Of a stretch of DNA of 64,000 nucleotides, positions 28,901 through 36,154 are shown piece by piece. The stretch spans positions 5,185,001 to 5,249,000 of the forward strand of contig NZ_CP162490.1 in assembly GCF_041245805.1 (NCBI RefSeq), read 5' to 3'. The position numbers were made by a program, and so were the translations under genes. How positions within the stretch are numbered: the first letter of the stretch is position 1; each line of letters opens with the position of its first letter. The DNA is from Xanthomonas sp. DAR 34887 (lineage in GTDB: Bacteria; Pseudomonadota; Gammaproteobacteria; Xanthomonadales; Xanthomonadaceae). The notes beneath the pieces were generated by a model, which was not told where the DNA came from, made no database searches, and saw only the letters and a program-made list of their open reading frames with translations.

Positions 28901-31900
28901 GTTTGCCCGTCCACGTGCAGGTCGCGCTGCGCCTGGACCTGCAGCGACTGTGCGGCCATGACCGAACCGGCCATCGCGATATCGCGCCCGGCGTGCAGGT
29001 CCAGCGCCTGCGCGCTGAGGGTGCCCGACTGCGCCAGATCGCCTTGCGCCTGCGCCTTCAGTTGCGTGGCCGCGGCGACGGTGCCGCCCAGGCGCAAGTC
29101 GCCCTGGCTGGTCAGCGCGACCTGGCCGCTCTCGCTGCCGAGCTGGCCGCTGCTGGCGATGCTGGCGGCGTCCACCTGCAGGTCATGGTTGGCGATCAGG
29201 TCGCCCTGGTTGTCCACCGCACCGTTGGCGCGCAGCGTCAGGCGATCGCCGGCGTAGGCCTGGCCGCTGTGTTGCAGCGTGCCCACGTCCAGCGTCATGG
29301 CCTGGCCGGCCTGCAGGTTGCCGGCGTTGCCGAAGATTCCCGGGGTGGACAATTGCAGTGCGCCCTGCGCGGCCAGCGTGCCGCTGGCGGCGTTGTCGAT
29401 GCTTTGCGCGGCAACGCTCAGGTCGTGGCCGGCCACGACCAGACCGGCATTGCTCAGCGCTGCACCAGCATCGAGCGCGATGTCGCGCTTGGCCTGTGCC
29501 ACACCGGCCAGCGCCAGCGCGCCGTCGCTGCGCAAGGTCAGATCGGTGCCGGCATCGAGCGTTCCGCGGCTGTCGATGGCGCCGCCTTGCAAGGTCACGG
29601 CGGCCGCGCCTTGCAGGACGGCGGCCGTACCCGTGGCGATGCTGCCGCCGCGCAGGCGCAGATTGCCACCGGCCAATGCCTGGCCGTCGACGCGCAGCGC
29701 GCGCTGCGCCTGCAGCTCCAGCGCGGCGGCGGTCTGCGCGCCACCGGCGACGCTCAGGTCGCGGCCGGCGGCGAGCGTGGCCGACTGCGCCTTGAGCGCA
29801 CCGTCCACCTGCAGATCGCCCAGCGCGTTGGCGCTCAGCGCCTGCGCGGCGATCACGCTGCCGCCCAGCTGCATGTCGCCCTGGCTGCTCAGCGTCACCT
29901 GGCCGGTTTCGCTGCCGAGCTGGCCGCTGTTGCTGAGACTGCCGGCGTCGAGGCGCAGGTCGCCGCCGGCGATCAGCGTGCCGCGGTTGTCCAGCGCGCC
30001 GGCGCTGTGCAGATCCAGCGCCTGGCCCGCATACAGCTCGCCGCGGTGCTGGAAGCTGCCGGCCTGCAGCAGAAGGGACTTCTGGCCGCGCAGGCGGCCG
30101 GCGTTGTCGAGCAGGCCGGCGACGCGCAGATCGAGCGTGTCCGCCGCCAGCGTGCCGGCGGCGCGGTTGACCGCACTGGCAGCGCTCACATGCAGATCGC
30201 GACCGGCGACGACCTGGGCGCTGTTGTCCAACGCAGCGCCTGCGTCCAGCACCACATCGCCACCGCCTTGGGCGATGCCGGCCAAGGTCAATTGGCCCTG
30301 GCTGCGCAGGCTCAGATCGGTGCCGGCATCGAGTGCGCCGCGGCTGTCGATCGTCGCGCCGTCGACGGTGATCGCCGCAGCGCTCTGCAACACGGCGTTG
30401 CCGCCGGTGGCGATGCTCGCCGCGCTCAGTTGCGCAGCGCCGCTGGCCACGGCCTGACCATCCAGGCTCAGCGCGCGCTGCGCCTGCAGTTGCAGATCCG
30501 CTTCGCTTTGCAGCGCACCGGCGACGCTCAGGTCGCGCCCGGCGCCCAACTGCAGCGACTGCGCCTTGGTGGTGCCGCGCTGTTGCAGATCGCCGGCTGC
30601 CTGCACGCGCAGCGCGGTCGCGGCGATCTGGGTGCCGTCGAGCTGTACGTCGCCGCGGCTATCGACCAGCAGCTGCCCCTCCTGGCTGCCGAGCTGGCCG
30701 CTGCTGGCGACGCTGCCGGCTTGCAGGCGCACGTCGCGCTTGGCGATCAGGTCGCCGCGGTTGTCGAGTACGCCATCGACCTGCACGGTCAGCGTGTCGC
30801 CGGCGTAGGCACGGCCGCTCTGCTGCAGGCTGCCTGCGCTCAGGCGCAGCGCCTTTCCTGCCTCCAGTGTGCCGGCGTTGTCGAGTGCGCCTTGCACGTG
30901 GGCGTCGAGCGCCGCCTGCGCCGAGAGTTCGCCCTGCGCTTGGTTGGTCGCACTGGCCGCGCTCAGGGTCAGATCGCGGCCGGCGAAGACGCGGGCCTGG
31001 TTGTCCAAGGTCTGCTCCGCCTGCAGCGCGACATCGCGCCCGCCCTGGGCGATGCCCGACAGAGAGAGGGCGCCGCTGCTGCGCAGGTTCAGATCCGTGC
31101 CCGCATCCAGCGCGCCACGGCTGTCGAGCGTGCCGGCGTCCACCTGCAGCGCCGTGGCGGTCTGCACCACGGCATCCTGGCCGAGCGCGACGCTGGCGCC
31201 GCGCATATCCAGATCGCCGCCGGCAACGGCCTGGCCGTCAACGCTCAGCGCGCGCTGCGCCTGCAATTGCAGCGTCGTCGCGCTGCGCAGCGAGCCGGCC
31301 ACGGTCAGGTTGCGGCCCGCCTGCAGCTGTGTCGATTGCGCCTGCACGCTGCCGTTCTGCCGCAGATCGCCGAGCGCGGTGGCGCGCAACGCACCGGCCG
31401 CGACCACGACGCCGTCCAGGTTCAGATCGCCGCGGCTGTCGAGCGTGAGCTGGCCGCGCTGGCTGCCGAGCTGGCCGTTGCTGGCGATGCTGCCGGCGCT
31501 GATGCGCACGTCGCCGCCGCCGACCAGCGCGCCGCGGTTATCCACCGCGTCGGTGGCGGCGAGGTCGAGACTTGCGCCGCCGTAGGCCTTGCCTGTCTCG
31601 GCCTGGGCGAAGCTGCCGGCGCTCAGGCGCAAGGCGCCATCGGCATGCAGGCTGCCAGCATTGCGCAGCGCGGAAGCACTGGCGATCGTCGCATCGCCGC
31701 TGGCCGACAAGGTCGCGCCGCCGGCGTTGTCCACGCTGTCCGCGGCCACCGCCAGATTGCCGCCGGCCACCACCTGCGCCTGGTTCTGCAGCGAGGTAGC
31801 GCTGTCCAGCGCCACGTCGCCGCGCGCCTGCATCGTGCCGGCCAGGCGCAACGCGTTGTCGCTGCGCAGGGACAGCGTGGTGCCCGCGTCGAGCACGCCG

Positions 31901-33996
31901 GACTGGTCGATGTCCGCGCCTTGCAAGTGCAGCGCGCCGCCGGACTGGATCTGCCCGGCTTGCAGCAGCGTGCCTTGCGCACGCAAATCGGCGTCGCCGC
32001 CCGTGGCGATCGTGGCGGAGCTGCGCAGTTGCCCGTCGGCGCTCAGCTGCAGTGCGCCGTCGGTCTTCAGCGTACCGTCCAGCAGCGCGTCGCCAGCGCC
32101 TTGTAGCTGCGCGCTGGACGCGCTGAGCGTGCCGGACTGGTGCAGCTCGCCCGCGGCCTGCACCGTCAGCACCCCCTTCGCTGCCACGGCGCCGTCGAGC
32201 GCGAGATCGCCGCGACTGCGCAGGCTGGTGCCGCCGCGCTGACTGCCGAGTTCGCCGCTGCTGGCGAACTGCGCCGCGTCCACGCTCAGCGCGTCGCCGG
32301 CGACCAGGCTGCCGCGACTTTGGATGGCGCCGCTGCTGGCGATATCCGCGTTGCGGCCGGCATAGCTGCTGCCGTCATTGGCGAATGCGGCTGCGTCGAT
32401 CCGCAGATCGCGTCCGGCGTACACGGTGCCGGCGTTTTCCAGCGTACCGGCGGTCGCCAGGGCCACGTCGCCGCTGGCGGACAGCACGCCGTTGGCGCTG
32501 TTGCCGATCGCCGTCGCGGCGATATCCACATGGCCGGCGGCGCTGAGCTGGCCGGCATTGTCGAGACGGCCGCCGGCCTGCAGCGCGGCGTCCTGCCAGG
32601 ACTGGACCAGCCCAGACAGGCGCATGTCGCCGTCGCTGTGCAAGCCCAGGCCGGCACCGGCATCGAGCGTGCCGGCGGCGTCGATCCGCATCGCCTGCAC
32701 GCTCATCGCGCCGCCGCTCTGCAGCGTTCCGGCGCTCTGCAGCCAGCTGCCGCCGGCATGTAGGGCCATCGTGGCGCCGGCGTAGGCCACGCCGCTGTTG
32801 CGCAGGGTGCCGCTTGCGTCCAGGCTCAACGCGCCGCCGCTGTACAGCGTGCCGCCGGCGTCGAGTTCGGAGCCGAGCAGGCTGATCGCGCCGGCGCTGC
32901 TGCGCCCGCTGTGGACGATGCTGCCGCTGGCGCGCGCGTCGAGCAGGCCGCTGGCGACGGTGTCGCCGCTCAGGCTCAGCTGCGCGGCGCGCAGCTGCAC
33001 GTTGGCCTGCTGCGAACCGAGCGTGCCCTGCTGGGTCAACGCGCCTGCGGCGCGCAGGTCCACGTCGTCGCGGGCGACCGTGGTCCCGCTCAGGCTGAGC
33101 TGGCCGGCGCTGTCGATCTGCAGGCTGCCGCTCTGCGCGGCCAGGGTGCCGCGGCTGACCACGCCGACGCCGGCTTCGGTGGCGATCAGGCGGATGCGGT
33201 CGGCGTACATGCCGCCGAGGTAGGCCACGTCGATGCCGATCGACGGCGCCGCGCCATCGTTGCCGGGCAGCAGCTCCAACAGCATGCCGTCGTAGCCGAT
33301 GCGCTGCGCACCGGTGCTGGCGAGCAGATCCTTGGCCCACACCGAGCCGTCCACGCTGAGCTGCCGCGACAGCAGATCCAGGCGATCGACGTTGTACGCG
33401 TCCAGGCCGTTGCTGCCGATGCTCAGCACGCCGCCGGTGATGCCGAAACCGTTCAATGCGCCGTCGCTGCCGAGTTGCGGCGTGCCGGTGGCCAGGGTGA
33501 CCCGCGCCGCGTTGAGGAAGCCACAGCCATCGCAGCTGATGCCGTTCGGGTTGGCGATCACCAGCTGCGCCTTGGCTCCGGCGATCTCGGTGTAACCCTG
33601 CAGGCGGCTGGCGCTGGAGGTGACTTCGTTGAGGATCAGCGTGGCCGCACCGCTGTTCTTCAGGTTGTCGTTGCCGGCGATGTAGCCGCCGAGCTCGGTC
33701 TTGGAAATGTTGGCGCTGTTGTTGAGGATCAGGCCGTTGGCGCCGACGTCGAAGCGCGAATAACGGTTGTGCGAGACGCCGCGTGCGTTCGGGGCGACGA
33801 TGTCGACCACCGGTACGCCGTTGGCCGCCGCTTGCTGGCCGGGCTGTTGCCCGCCTGGATTGGCGACCGGCACGACTTGCGCGTAGAGCGGCAGCGAGGT
33901 CCAGGTGACGGTGCAGCACAGCAGCATCGCCACGCCGCGCTTGAAGCGCTCGGCCATCGTGGTGCGCACGCCAGCGGAATCCTTGTCCATCGCCAT
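19990..33996 (-). CDS. Giant filamentous-haemagglutinin/CdiA-type exoprotein with Doc/Fic-like C-terminal toxin
   Basis: The 4668-residue TpsA protein is secreted by the FhaC-type partner just upstream. Order: signal peptide (to about residue 40, ...PLYAQ); TPS secretion domain with NPNGI and CDGCGF near residues 147-157; long FHA-1 repeats (LDNRG, LAAGG, ASSGQLGS-type repeats) to ~2700; a spacer with the conserved YLIETDPRFVDYDNFISSDY segment (~3080). Then come FHA-2-type repeats (AAGNDV/AGHDL, ~3250-3900), a pre-toxin region with GANTALAGDQFNRQLHP (~4320) and no VENN motif, and a hydrophobic Ala/Val stretch (~4455-4505). The last ~130 residues form a Doc/Fic domain, with HLFDNGNKRTAV at 4611-4622 and VATGEL later. 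The tail is AT-rich, unlike the body. It probably delivers the toxin to neighbouring cells on contact. Confidence 0.92.
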   Translation of the reverse strand: MAMDKDSAGVRTTMAERFKRGVAMLLCCTVTWTSLPLYAQVVPVANPGGQQPGQQAAANGVPVVDIVAPNARGVSHNRYSRFDVGANGLILNNSANISKTELGGYIAGNDNLKNSGAATLILNEVTSSASRLQGYTEIAGAKAQLVIANPNGISCDGCGFLNAARVTLATGTPQLGSDGALNGFGITGGVLSIGSNGLDAYNVDRLDLLSRQLSVDGSVWAKDLLASTGAQRIGYDGMLLELLPGNDGAAPSIGIDVAYLGGMYADRIRLIATEAGVGVVSRGTLAAQSGSLQIDSAGQLSLSGTTVARDDVDLRAAGALTQQGTLGSQQANVQLRAAQLSLSGDTVASGLLDARASGSIVHSGRSSAGAISLLGSELDAGGTLYSGGALSLDASGTLRNSGVAYAGATMALHAGGSWLQSAGTLQSGGAMSVQAMRIDAAGTLDAGAGLGLHSDGDMRLSGLVQSWQDAALQAGGRLDNAGQLSAAGHVDIAATAIGNSANGVLSASGDVALATAGTLENAGTVYAGRDLRIDAAAFANDGSSYAGRNADIASSGAIQSRGSLVAGDALSVDAAQFASSGELGSQRGGTSLRSRGDLALDGAVAAKGVLTVQAAGELHQSGTLSASSAQLQGAGDALLDGTLKTDGALQLSADGQLRSSATIATGGDADLRAQGTLLQAGQIQSGGALHLQGADIDQSGVLDAGTTLSLRSDNALRLAGTMQARGDVALDSATSLQNQAQVVAGGNLAVAADSVDNAGGATLSASGDATIASASALRNAGSLHADGALRLSAGSFAQAETGKAYGGASLDLAATDAVDNRGALVGGGDVRISAGSIASNGQLGSQRGQLTLDSRGDLNLDGVVVAAGALRATALGDLRQNGSVQAQSTQLQAGRNLTVAGSLRSATTLQLQAQRALSVDGQAVAGGDLDMRGASVALGQDAVVQTATALQVDAGTLDSRGALDAGTDLNLRSSGALSLSGIAQGGRDVALQAEQTLDNQARVFAGRDLTLSAASATNQAQGELSAQAALDAHVQGALDNAGTLEAGKALRLSAGSLQQSGRAYAGDTLTVQVDGVLDNRGDLIAKRDVRLQAGSVASSGQLGSQEGQLLVDSRGDVQLDGTQIAATALRVQAAGDLQQRGTTKAQSLQLGAGRDLSVAGALQSEADLQLQAQRALSLDGQAVASGAAQLSAASIATGGNAVLQSAAAITVDGATIDSRGALDAGTDLSLRSQGQLTLAGIAQGGGDVVLDAGAALDNSAQVVAGRDLHVSAASAVNRAAGTLAADTLDLRVAGLLDNAGRLRGQKSLLLQAGSFQHRGELYAGQALDLHSAGALDNRGTLIAGGDLRLDAGSLSNSGQLGSETGQVTLSSQGDMQLGGSVIAAQALSANALGDLQVDGALKAQSATLAAGRDLSVAGGAQTAAALELQAQRALRVDGQALAGGNLRLRGGSIATGTAAVLQGAAAVTLQGGAIDSRGTLDAGTDLTLRSDGALALAGVAQAKRDIALDAGAALSNAGLVVAGHDLSVAAQSIDNAASGTLAAQGALQLSTPGIFGNAGNLQAGQAMTLDVGTLQHSGQAYAGDRLTLRANGAVDNQGDLIANHDLQVDAASIASSGQLGSESGQVALTSQGDLRLGGTVAAATQLKAQAQGDLAQSGTLSAQALDLHAGRDIAMAGSVMAAQSLQVQAQRDLHVDGQTNAGQVVSLSAGAALRTGSQAVLHSAGAIALTGARIDSQGTLDAGTTLALSSSGALALAGIAQAATTLNVNAGGALSNAAQVVAGTDLTLTAASVDNATNSLLAAQGDATLTVSGALNNTGALRARQRLQLDVGSLQQTGQSYGLQRLGLTASGAVDNRGDLIAGSALRVEAASVASSGQLGSESGDVALISRGDLSLSGTLAAAGAFSAQAGGALSQSGALSAATTLQLQSHGDLTVAGTLSATQLALTSDAALLQRGTVNGSDIALQAQRIDNAGQTLSSGNLSLRAGDIAIGGVAAAGVRSDGSLGGSGALDLHADRTLSASGKLIAAGNLTAQATQLDLAGSTTRVGGDASLTASNGLDHRGADLLAGGLLTVRAGGSVDNGTLNGVGGQMQAARLDLGAASLSNNGGTLVQSGTGQTRIALTGALDNSNGKLATNGQDLNLSAASLNNAQGRIEHAGNGTATLNIGGTVANAGGRILSQGQLQLGANAGIDNQNGAIAAAGDASLTATSLSNVGGSVSARGLNAQLGGALDNRSGVLQAAGGTLTVRADSLDNRSGTLQAVASGGIGGDLRADIAHTLNNDSGLLGASTDATVGAENVSNSAGTVQAGRDLALAARGQLDNHQGGRIGSGRDLNVAVTGALLNSGGQLDSGNAMTVSGGRIDNSQGSIANNGGGLTQLSTGGELRNAGGSLGGRGSVVLDAASVVNSDGQLVAGGDLVANTNAFDNQRGNIYAGNTFLLQRAGATLDNRGGTIKAEQAVRLSLQSLSNSGGRIGAGSSVGGAGDVVIDTVGFDGAGNILAQNLLDLTVRGDYTHTAGADITSNGDFRLNVGGNLANASALKAGRSLSVTANNISNRAGATMQSGNTQLNAGGTIDNAGDISASNTLQLTSGSITNTGSLVGGNVLVDTGTLVNGADLGSATDNAAYGSALIGATNGMTLVVRDQLLNRDARIFSLGNIAIGGARDGSGTLTARTGVVNNLSGSIEADGSILIAANQLNNRRRTITTATSQVSADERAAANQTMPEQELRNDPEPANYHGHNLGVFRTFDAQQKERVTSASAEGRIAAGGNIALSGSVTNTASTIAAAGALWINQRGVSGLADDMIGGNENVLNQALALNQRFNYTDKEYTAGVRQGGCTPPPGKMACSAEDAEEQSSGGNIGGTAVSVVGSGTTDSAYIALAANMTGGQGVSINGATISNGAVGSDGRSIGGAAFNASQGTALNRRSAQSASGVGNKAVQAQTATAAGGATVNNRTVSASIGPIRIADGEAALVKSAETSAVDVQAQGVEATLAGSGDATRSQIQTGGAQAVLAGSNVAGQRQQIDPGTGTVPQVVGGIGAPLGNITLPIGGLYRLVGTTGASVSALGRAANGLGGVNANLNAGPGRRYLIETDPRFVDYDNFISSDYLLDKLGVDPQWTQTRLGDGFYEQRLVLDQITQLTGRRYLGNYDDGVAQYRALLDGGVAEAGALHLDVGVALTAEQVAALTHDIVWMVEQEYQGQKVLVPVVYLSSSTALTLRSDGALLASDNGDVSLNATAGLNNSGTISGVNVSATAGTLLNQGRIAATGTVALQAQQDLLNLGGQIVGRDVLLSAGHDLLSSTSGGALNTGSGISADRNLLISAGHDLTLTGATVQAGNSAALQAGNNLVLQPTASSQERGFIRDGAATTIATGNDLSLLAGNDLQLHGVAITARGDAALQAGHDLSLTPVTDAKGKATVRTSIVTDGSLQLAAGNDITIRQAEVKAGGDLIAAAGHDLNVESVLGESTTTTDHTRQGKTKVTTTTTTQDLDRQALTAGGNLILSAGNDVNLVAAKLDAGKGLAVVAGNDINSTTLTTVDSSDTLETRKRFKQTTSTTDETVHGTEFTAGSDIALQAGHDVDLTAAKVYTDTGSVSVAAGNDVNLLAVQEQHDAEQDMQKKKKGFLSSKTTTTHDEWHDSTAVVTTLSGDSVQLAAGNDLLSQGAQVAATNDVVIAAGNNLTLETAQNEHSEEHDKKVKKTGLYSGGGFSVTLGASKKTDTLDATEITNSGSLVGSTDGSVTMTAGNAVSITGSDVLSKTGTAIVGKEVTIAAAENRVDTVQTSKQQSAGLTLGLTGAAVEAVQAAYNATKRGSEVEDDRLKALYAAKTAYAVSDAISAYQAPPTSSGQDAVSLKIALGASSASSKTTMHEETTGGSRILSDGKVTIAATDGDLDVIGSEINGQNVTLAAANNLNLLSNEETSTSKSENKNGGGEIGVSVGTTTGFYLSAYAGKGSTKGNSELHTESVVTAKDTLTLASGNDTTIKGAQAIGDTVLAKVGGDLLIQSEQDTNDYKSKQQQAGVTLVYGFSGSSASYSQQKVNSNYTSVKEQSGIQAGNGGFDIEVGGDTHLIGGAIASTADAWLNRLSTDSLTVEDLKNQADYKSSGIAVGAGTNSTALSVGARTALSLLGNSDDNSSSTTKSDIAAGTVEVRNGDTAALSGLDRNATELQQSGLKEIFDDKKLAEQKELAAIASEVGFRVAGDVASVMQRKAQQDLLDATDEESRKAAQVRLESWSDGGANKILLHGLAGAAIAALGGESALQGAAAAAGAEAAKSAMSDYLVAHGVTDKETYNVLMELGSAAIGGVLGGQEGANTALAGDQFNRQLHPDEVTWIRQNAPTFALQEGISEEEATRRLTVEAAARVDAKINGLIGNTNVDESALSFLNTNTNHYSWGQAFKATDAEYNDFHLYGNELASSPDSFLTVYNSLYQAGVRKDTLQEYYNSELLTFAQTQIGSSGRGVLAVPAAGLVIGGGTAVAVVATPVVVTACLSNPIACNGVGIGAIDIAAADVMGGHGVGGAAGTAERKAAQVIEDAVEKTALKTAVASSSGGFKVGINADEIASINSSFGGTISFREVDTVLANSSNYDGFYNKVGSIIRDIAGGHLFDNGNKRTAVEVAEQLIVRNGVDGPPQEVIWSVVDKVATGELTKVEDIAKALRGLK

Positions 33997-34022
33997 TTCT
34001 CTCTCGTCGCGCCAGAGGCGCT

Positions 34023-34059
34023 CAAAAAAACAAAAACCCGGCCCGCCAAATGGCGGCCC
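34023..34059 (-). terminator. Intrinsic terminator/attenuator between fhaC and fhaB
   Basis: On the minus strand, 34059-34040 form a stem of two plus five base pairs around one mismatch (GGGCCGCC / GGCGGGCC, loop ATTT). It is followed at once by a T-rich run (GGGTTTTTGTTTTTTTGAG, to 34023). It starts 4 bases after the fhaC stop and ends 27 bases before the fhaB start, so it would cut most transcripts after fhaC unless read through. Confidence 0.7.
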
Positions 34060-34063
34060 AGGG

Positions 34064-35788
34064 TCAGAACTGATAGGTCAGGCGCATGCCGTAAGCCGGC
34101 TGCGCGGTGTCGAAATCGCGTGGCGCGTGCAGATCCCAGCCGGCGAAGCCGTCCCAGCTGAGTCCGCCGCGCGCGCCGCGCACGCCGACGAAGGCGCCGA
34201 CCAGGCTGCGTCCGTCCTGCCCGCTGGCGCTGGGGCCGCCGATGCGGCCGGCGTCCACGCCCAGGTAGGGGACGATGCCCAGGCGCTGCACCGGCAGGTT
34301 GAGCGTGTTGCGCCAATAGGCGCCGCGTTCGGCGCCGAGGGTGCGTTCGCCATCGAAGCCGCGCACGCTGTAGCGCCCGCCGATGCTGATGAATTCCGAG
34401 CCGAGCAACAGCTGCGAGGCGGTCTGCGCGTGCAGGCTGCTGTCCCAGCTGGCGGCCACGCTGCCGAGCTTGAACGGCAATCCGGTGCTCACATCCAGCG
34501 TAGTGACGCCGTAGCGAAAGCTGGGGAAGCCGACCGCCGGGTCGTAACCGGTCCATTGCCCGTTGAACCACGGCGTGCCGCGGCGGTGGGCCAGGCGCAG
34601 GTCCAGTTGCATCGGCCCCAGATAGCGGCGATGGCTCAGGTAGCCTTCGGCGCTGGTGGTATGCCTGCGCTGGATGCCGATCTCGATGCCATCCAGGTAA
34701 CTGCGCGCCTCGCGCTTGGCCACGACGACGCCGGCGGTGGTCTTGCTGCTGCCGTTGCGATGGATGACCCGCTGCAGGTCGAGCTGGGCACTGTTGGATT
34801 CGCCACTGGACTGGAAGCTTTGCAGATAGCCGTCCACGCGCTGGTGGTAGCGGTAGGACGACAGCGACAGCGCGAACGTCCACCAGCCCCACGGCACGCT
34901 GTAGCTGAGGCTGTTGCCGCGCGTGCCGCGCTCGGCACCGTGGTCCTCCAGATCGTGGTTGTAGCCGATCGACAGCAGATCGTTGAGGCCCAACGGCGCG
35001 TCCAGCGCGAAGTCGATGCCGCCCTGCACGCGGCCGGTGGCGCGCACGCCGGAGTCGTCGGCGTTGAGCACGCTGCGCCAGCGCCGCGTGTGCTGCAGGG
35101 TGATCACCAGGTCCGACTCGCCGGGCTGCTCGCCCGGGGCGATGTCGATCTTGGCGTCCTGCGACGGCACGCGCTTGAACTGCTCCACGGCCTGCTCGAT
35201 CGCGCGCAGATCGACCAGGTCGCCCGGCCGCAGCGGCAAGGCGCTGCGCCAGGCACGTTGTTCAACCTCCGCACGGCCATCGGCAGACGCGACGCGGACC
35301 TGGCGCAAGCGGCCGGGCATCAGCTCGAAGCGCAAGCGGCCGCTGGACAGGTCCTGCTCGGGCACGCCGATGCGGGTGGTGACCAGGCCGCGCGCGACCA
35401 GTTGGTCGAGCGCGCGGCGGCGGATCAGGTCGATGCCCTCGCGGCCGATGCAGCGCCCCTGGTACTGGCGCAGGTACAGCCACAGCCAGGCGAAGCGCGC
35501 ACCATCGGCGCCGGCGCCGCCCAACTGGACGCGCTGGATCGGAAAGCACAGGGTTTCGGTGGGCAGCGCGGTGCTGCGCATGTCGGCCGGGGCCGCTGCT
35601 TCACGCGGGCCGGCGAACGGCGCCTGCCGGTCCTGTTCCTGCTTGCGCTGCACTTCCTCGGCCTGGCGCAGCTGTTCCTGGCGGTCGAGCGTGGTCGGCT
35701 GCTCCTGGGCCTGTGCGGGCAACGCGCGGCCTGCGCAGGCGCATGCCGCCAAAACGGCAAGGACGGTTCCCTTTCTCCACGACACCAC
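34064..35788 (-). CDS. Two-partner secretion outer-membrane transporter (FhaC/CdiB/ShlB family)
   Basis: This 574-residue TpsB protein has a signal peptide (cleavage near PAQAQ, residue 28), a Gln/Arg-rich helix like the FhaC plug helix H1, and POTRA_2 and ShlB POTRA domains (about residues 80-230). A 16-strand Omp85-type barrel ends in MRLTYQF, with the C-terminal Phe typical of outer-membrane barrels. The conserved loop-6 motif is present as SVRGFDGERTLGAERGAYWRNTL. It recognises the TPS domain of the downstream exoprotein and threads it out of the cell. Start: GTG at 35788 with AGGGGA 8 bases upstream; GTG at 35785 is an alternative. Operon partner is fhaB. Confidence 0.92.
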   Translation of the reverse strand: MVSWRKGTVLAVLAACACAGRALPAQAQEQPTTLDRQEQLRQAEEVQRKQEQDRQAPFAGPREAAAPADMRSTALPTETLCFPIQRVQLGGAGADGARFAWLWLYLRQYQGRCIGREGIDLIRRRALDQLVARGLVTTRIGVPEQDLSSGRLRFELMPGRLRQVRVASADGRAEVEQRAWRSALPLRPGDLVDLRAIEQAVEQFKRVPSQDAKIDIAPGEQPGESDLVITLQHTRRWRSVLNADDSGVRATGRVQGGIDFALDAPLGLNDLLSIGYNHDLEDHGAERGTRGNSLSYSVPWGWWTFALSLSSYRYHQRVDGYLQSFQSSGESNSAQLDLQRVIHRNGSSKTTAGVVVAKREARSYLDGIEIGIQRRHTTSAEGYLSHRRYLGPMQLDLRLAHRRGTPWFNGQWTGYDPAVGFPSFRYGVTTLDVSTGLPFKLGSVAASWDSSLHAQTASQLLLGSEFISIGGRYSVRGFDGERTLGAERGAYWRNTLNLPVQRLGIVPYLGVDAGRIGGPSASGQDGRSLVGAFVGVRGARGGLSWDGFAGWDLHAPRDFDTAQPAYGMRLTYQF

Positions 35789-36154
35789 GGTAATTCCCCT
35801 GTAATACGCATCCGGCGTTTCCCTGCCTGCGCAGGGCGTCGATCACATCCTTCCGACTGGCGCTGCACCTCGCGTGCATGCAGGGCGAACTGTGGTGCAC
35901 ACCACGGGAACGGAGAATCCGGACCGCCCCGACGCGCTGTCGGGAGATCCCCTAACGCTCGAGAAATTGCGTGACCTGGACCTCGCGCCATCCGGGACGG
36001 CGTCACTCTTACTCATATTTGTCTACGAGATGCACCAGGCGCATGGCGACGCTGCCGCGGTGGCCCGAACCGCAGGTGTGGGGCCTTCTCTCGAGGCGGC
36101 GCCAGCCGCAACCCGCTAAAATCGGTCGATTCCCCCGCTAGGTTCCCGCGCCCG
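35789..36154. other. Divergent intergenic region between fhaC and acid phosphatase gene
   Basis: This 366-base gap should contain the promoters of the fhaC-fhaB operon (minus) and of the phosphatase-pyrF operon (plus). An inverted repeat GTGGTG-CA-CACCAC at 35892-35905, about 104 bases upstream of fhaC, could be an operator. An 81-codon frame at 35874-36119 has no ribosome site, signal or domain and is not called. Confidence 0.45.

Noticed and set aside
28204..32106. 1300-codon plus-strand frame opposite the fhaB repeats
   Set aside because: Low-complexity translation produced by the repetitive GC-rich fhaB sequence on the other strand; no start signal or domain.
20000..34000. Direct repeats in fhaB considered as a CRISPR-like array
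   Set aside because: The repeats are imperfect, in frame, and encode the FHA beta-helix repeats; no constant repeat with unique spacers.
35874..36119. Possible 81-residue protein between fhaC and the phosphatase gene
   Set aside because: No ribosome site, signal peptide or known domain; lies in the promoter region of two divergent operons.
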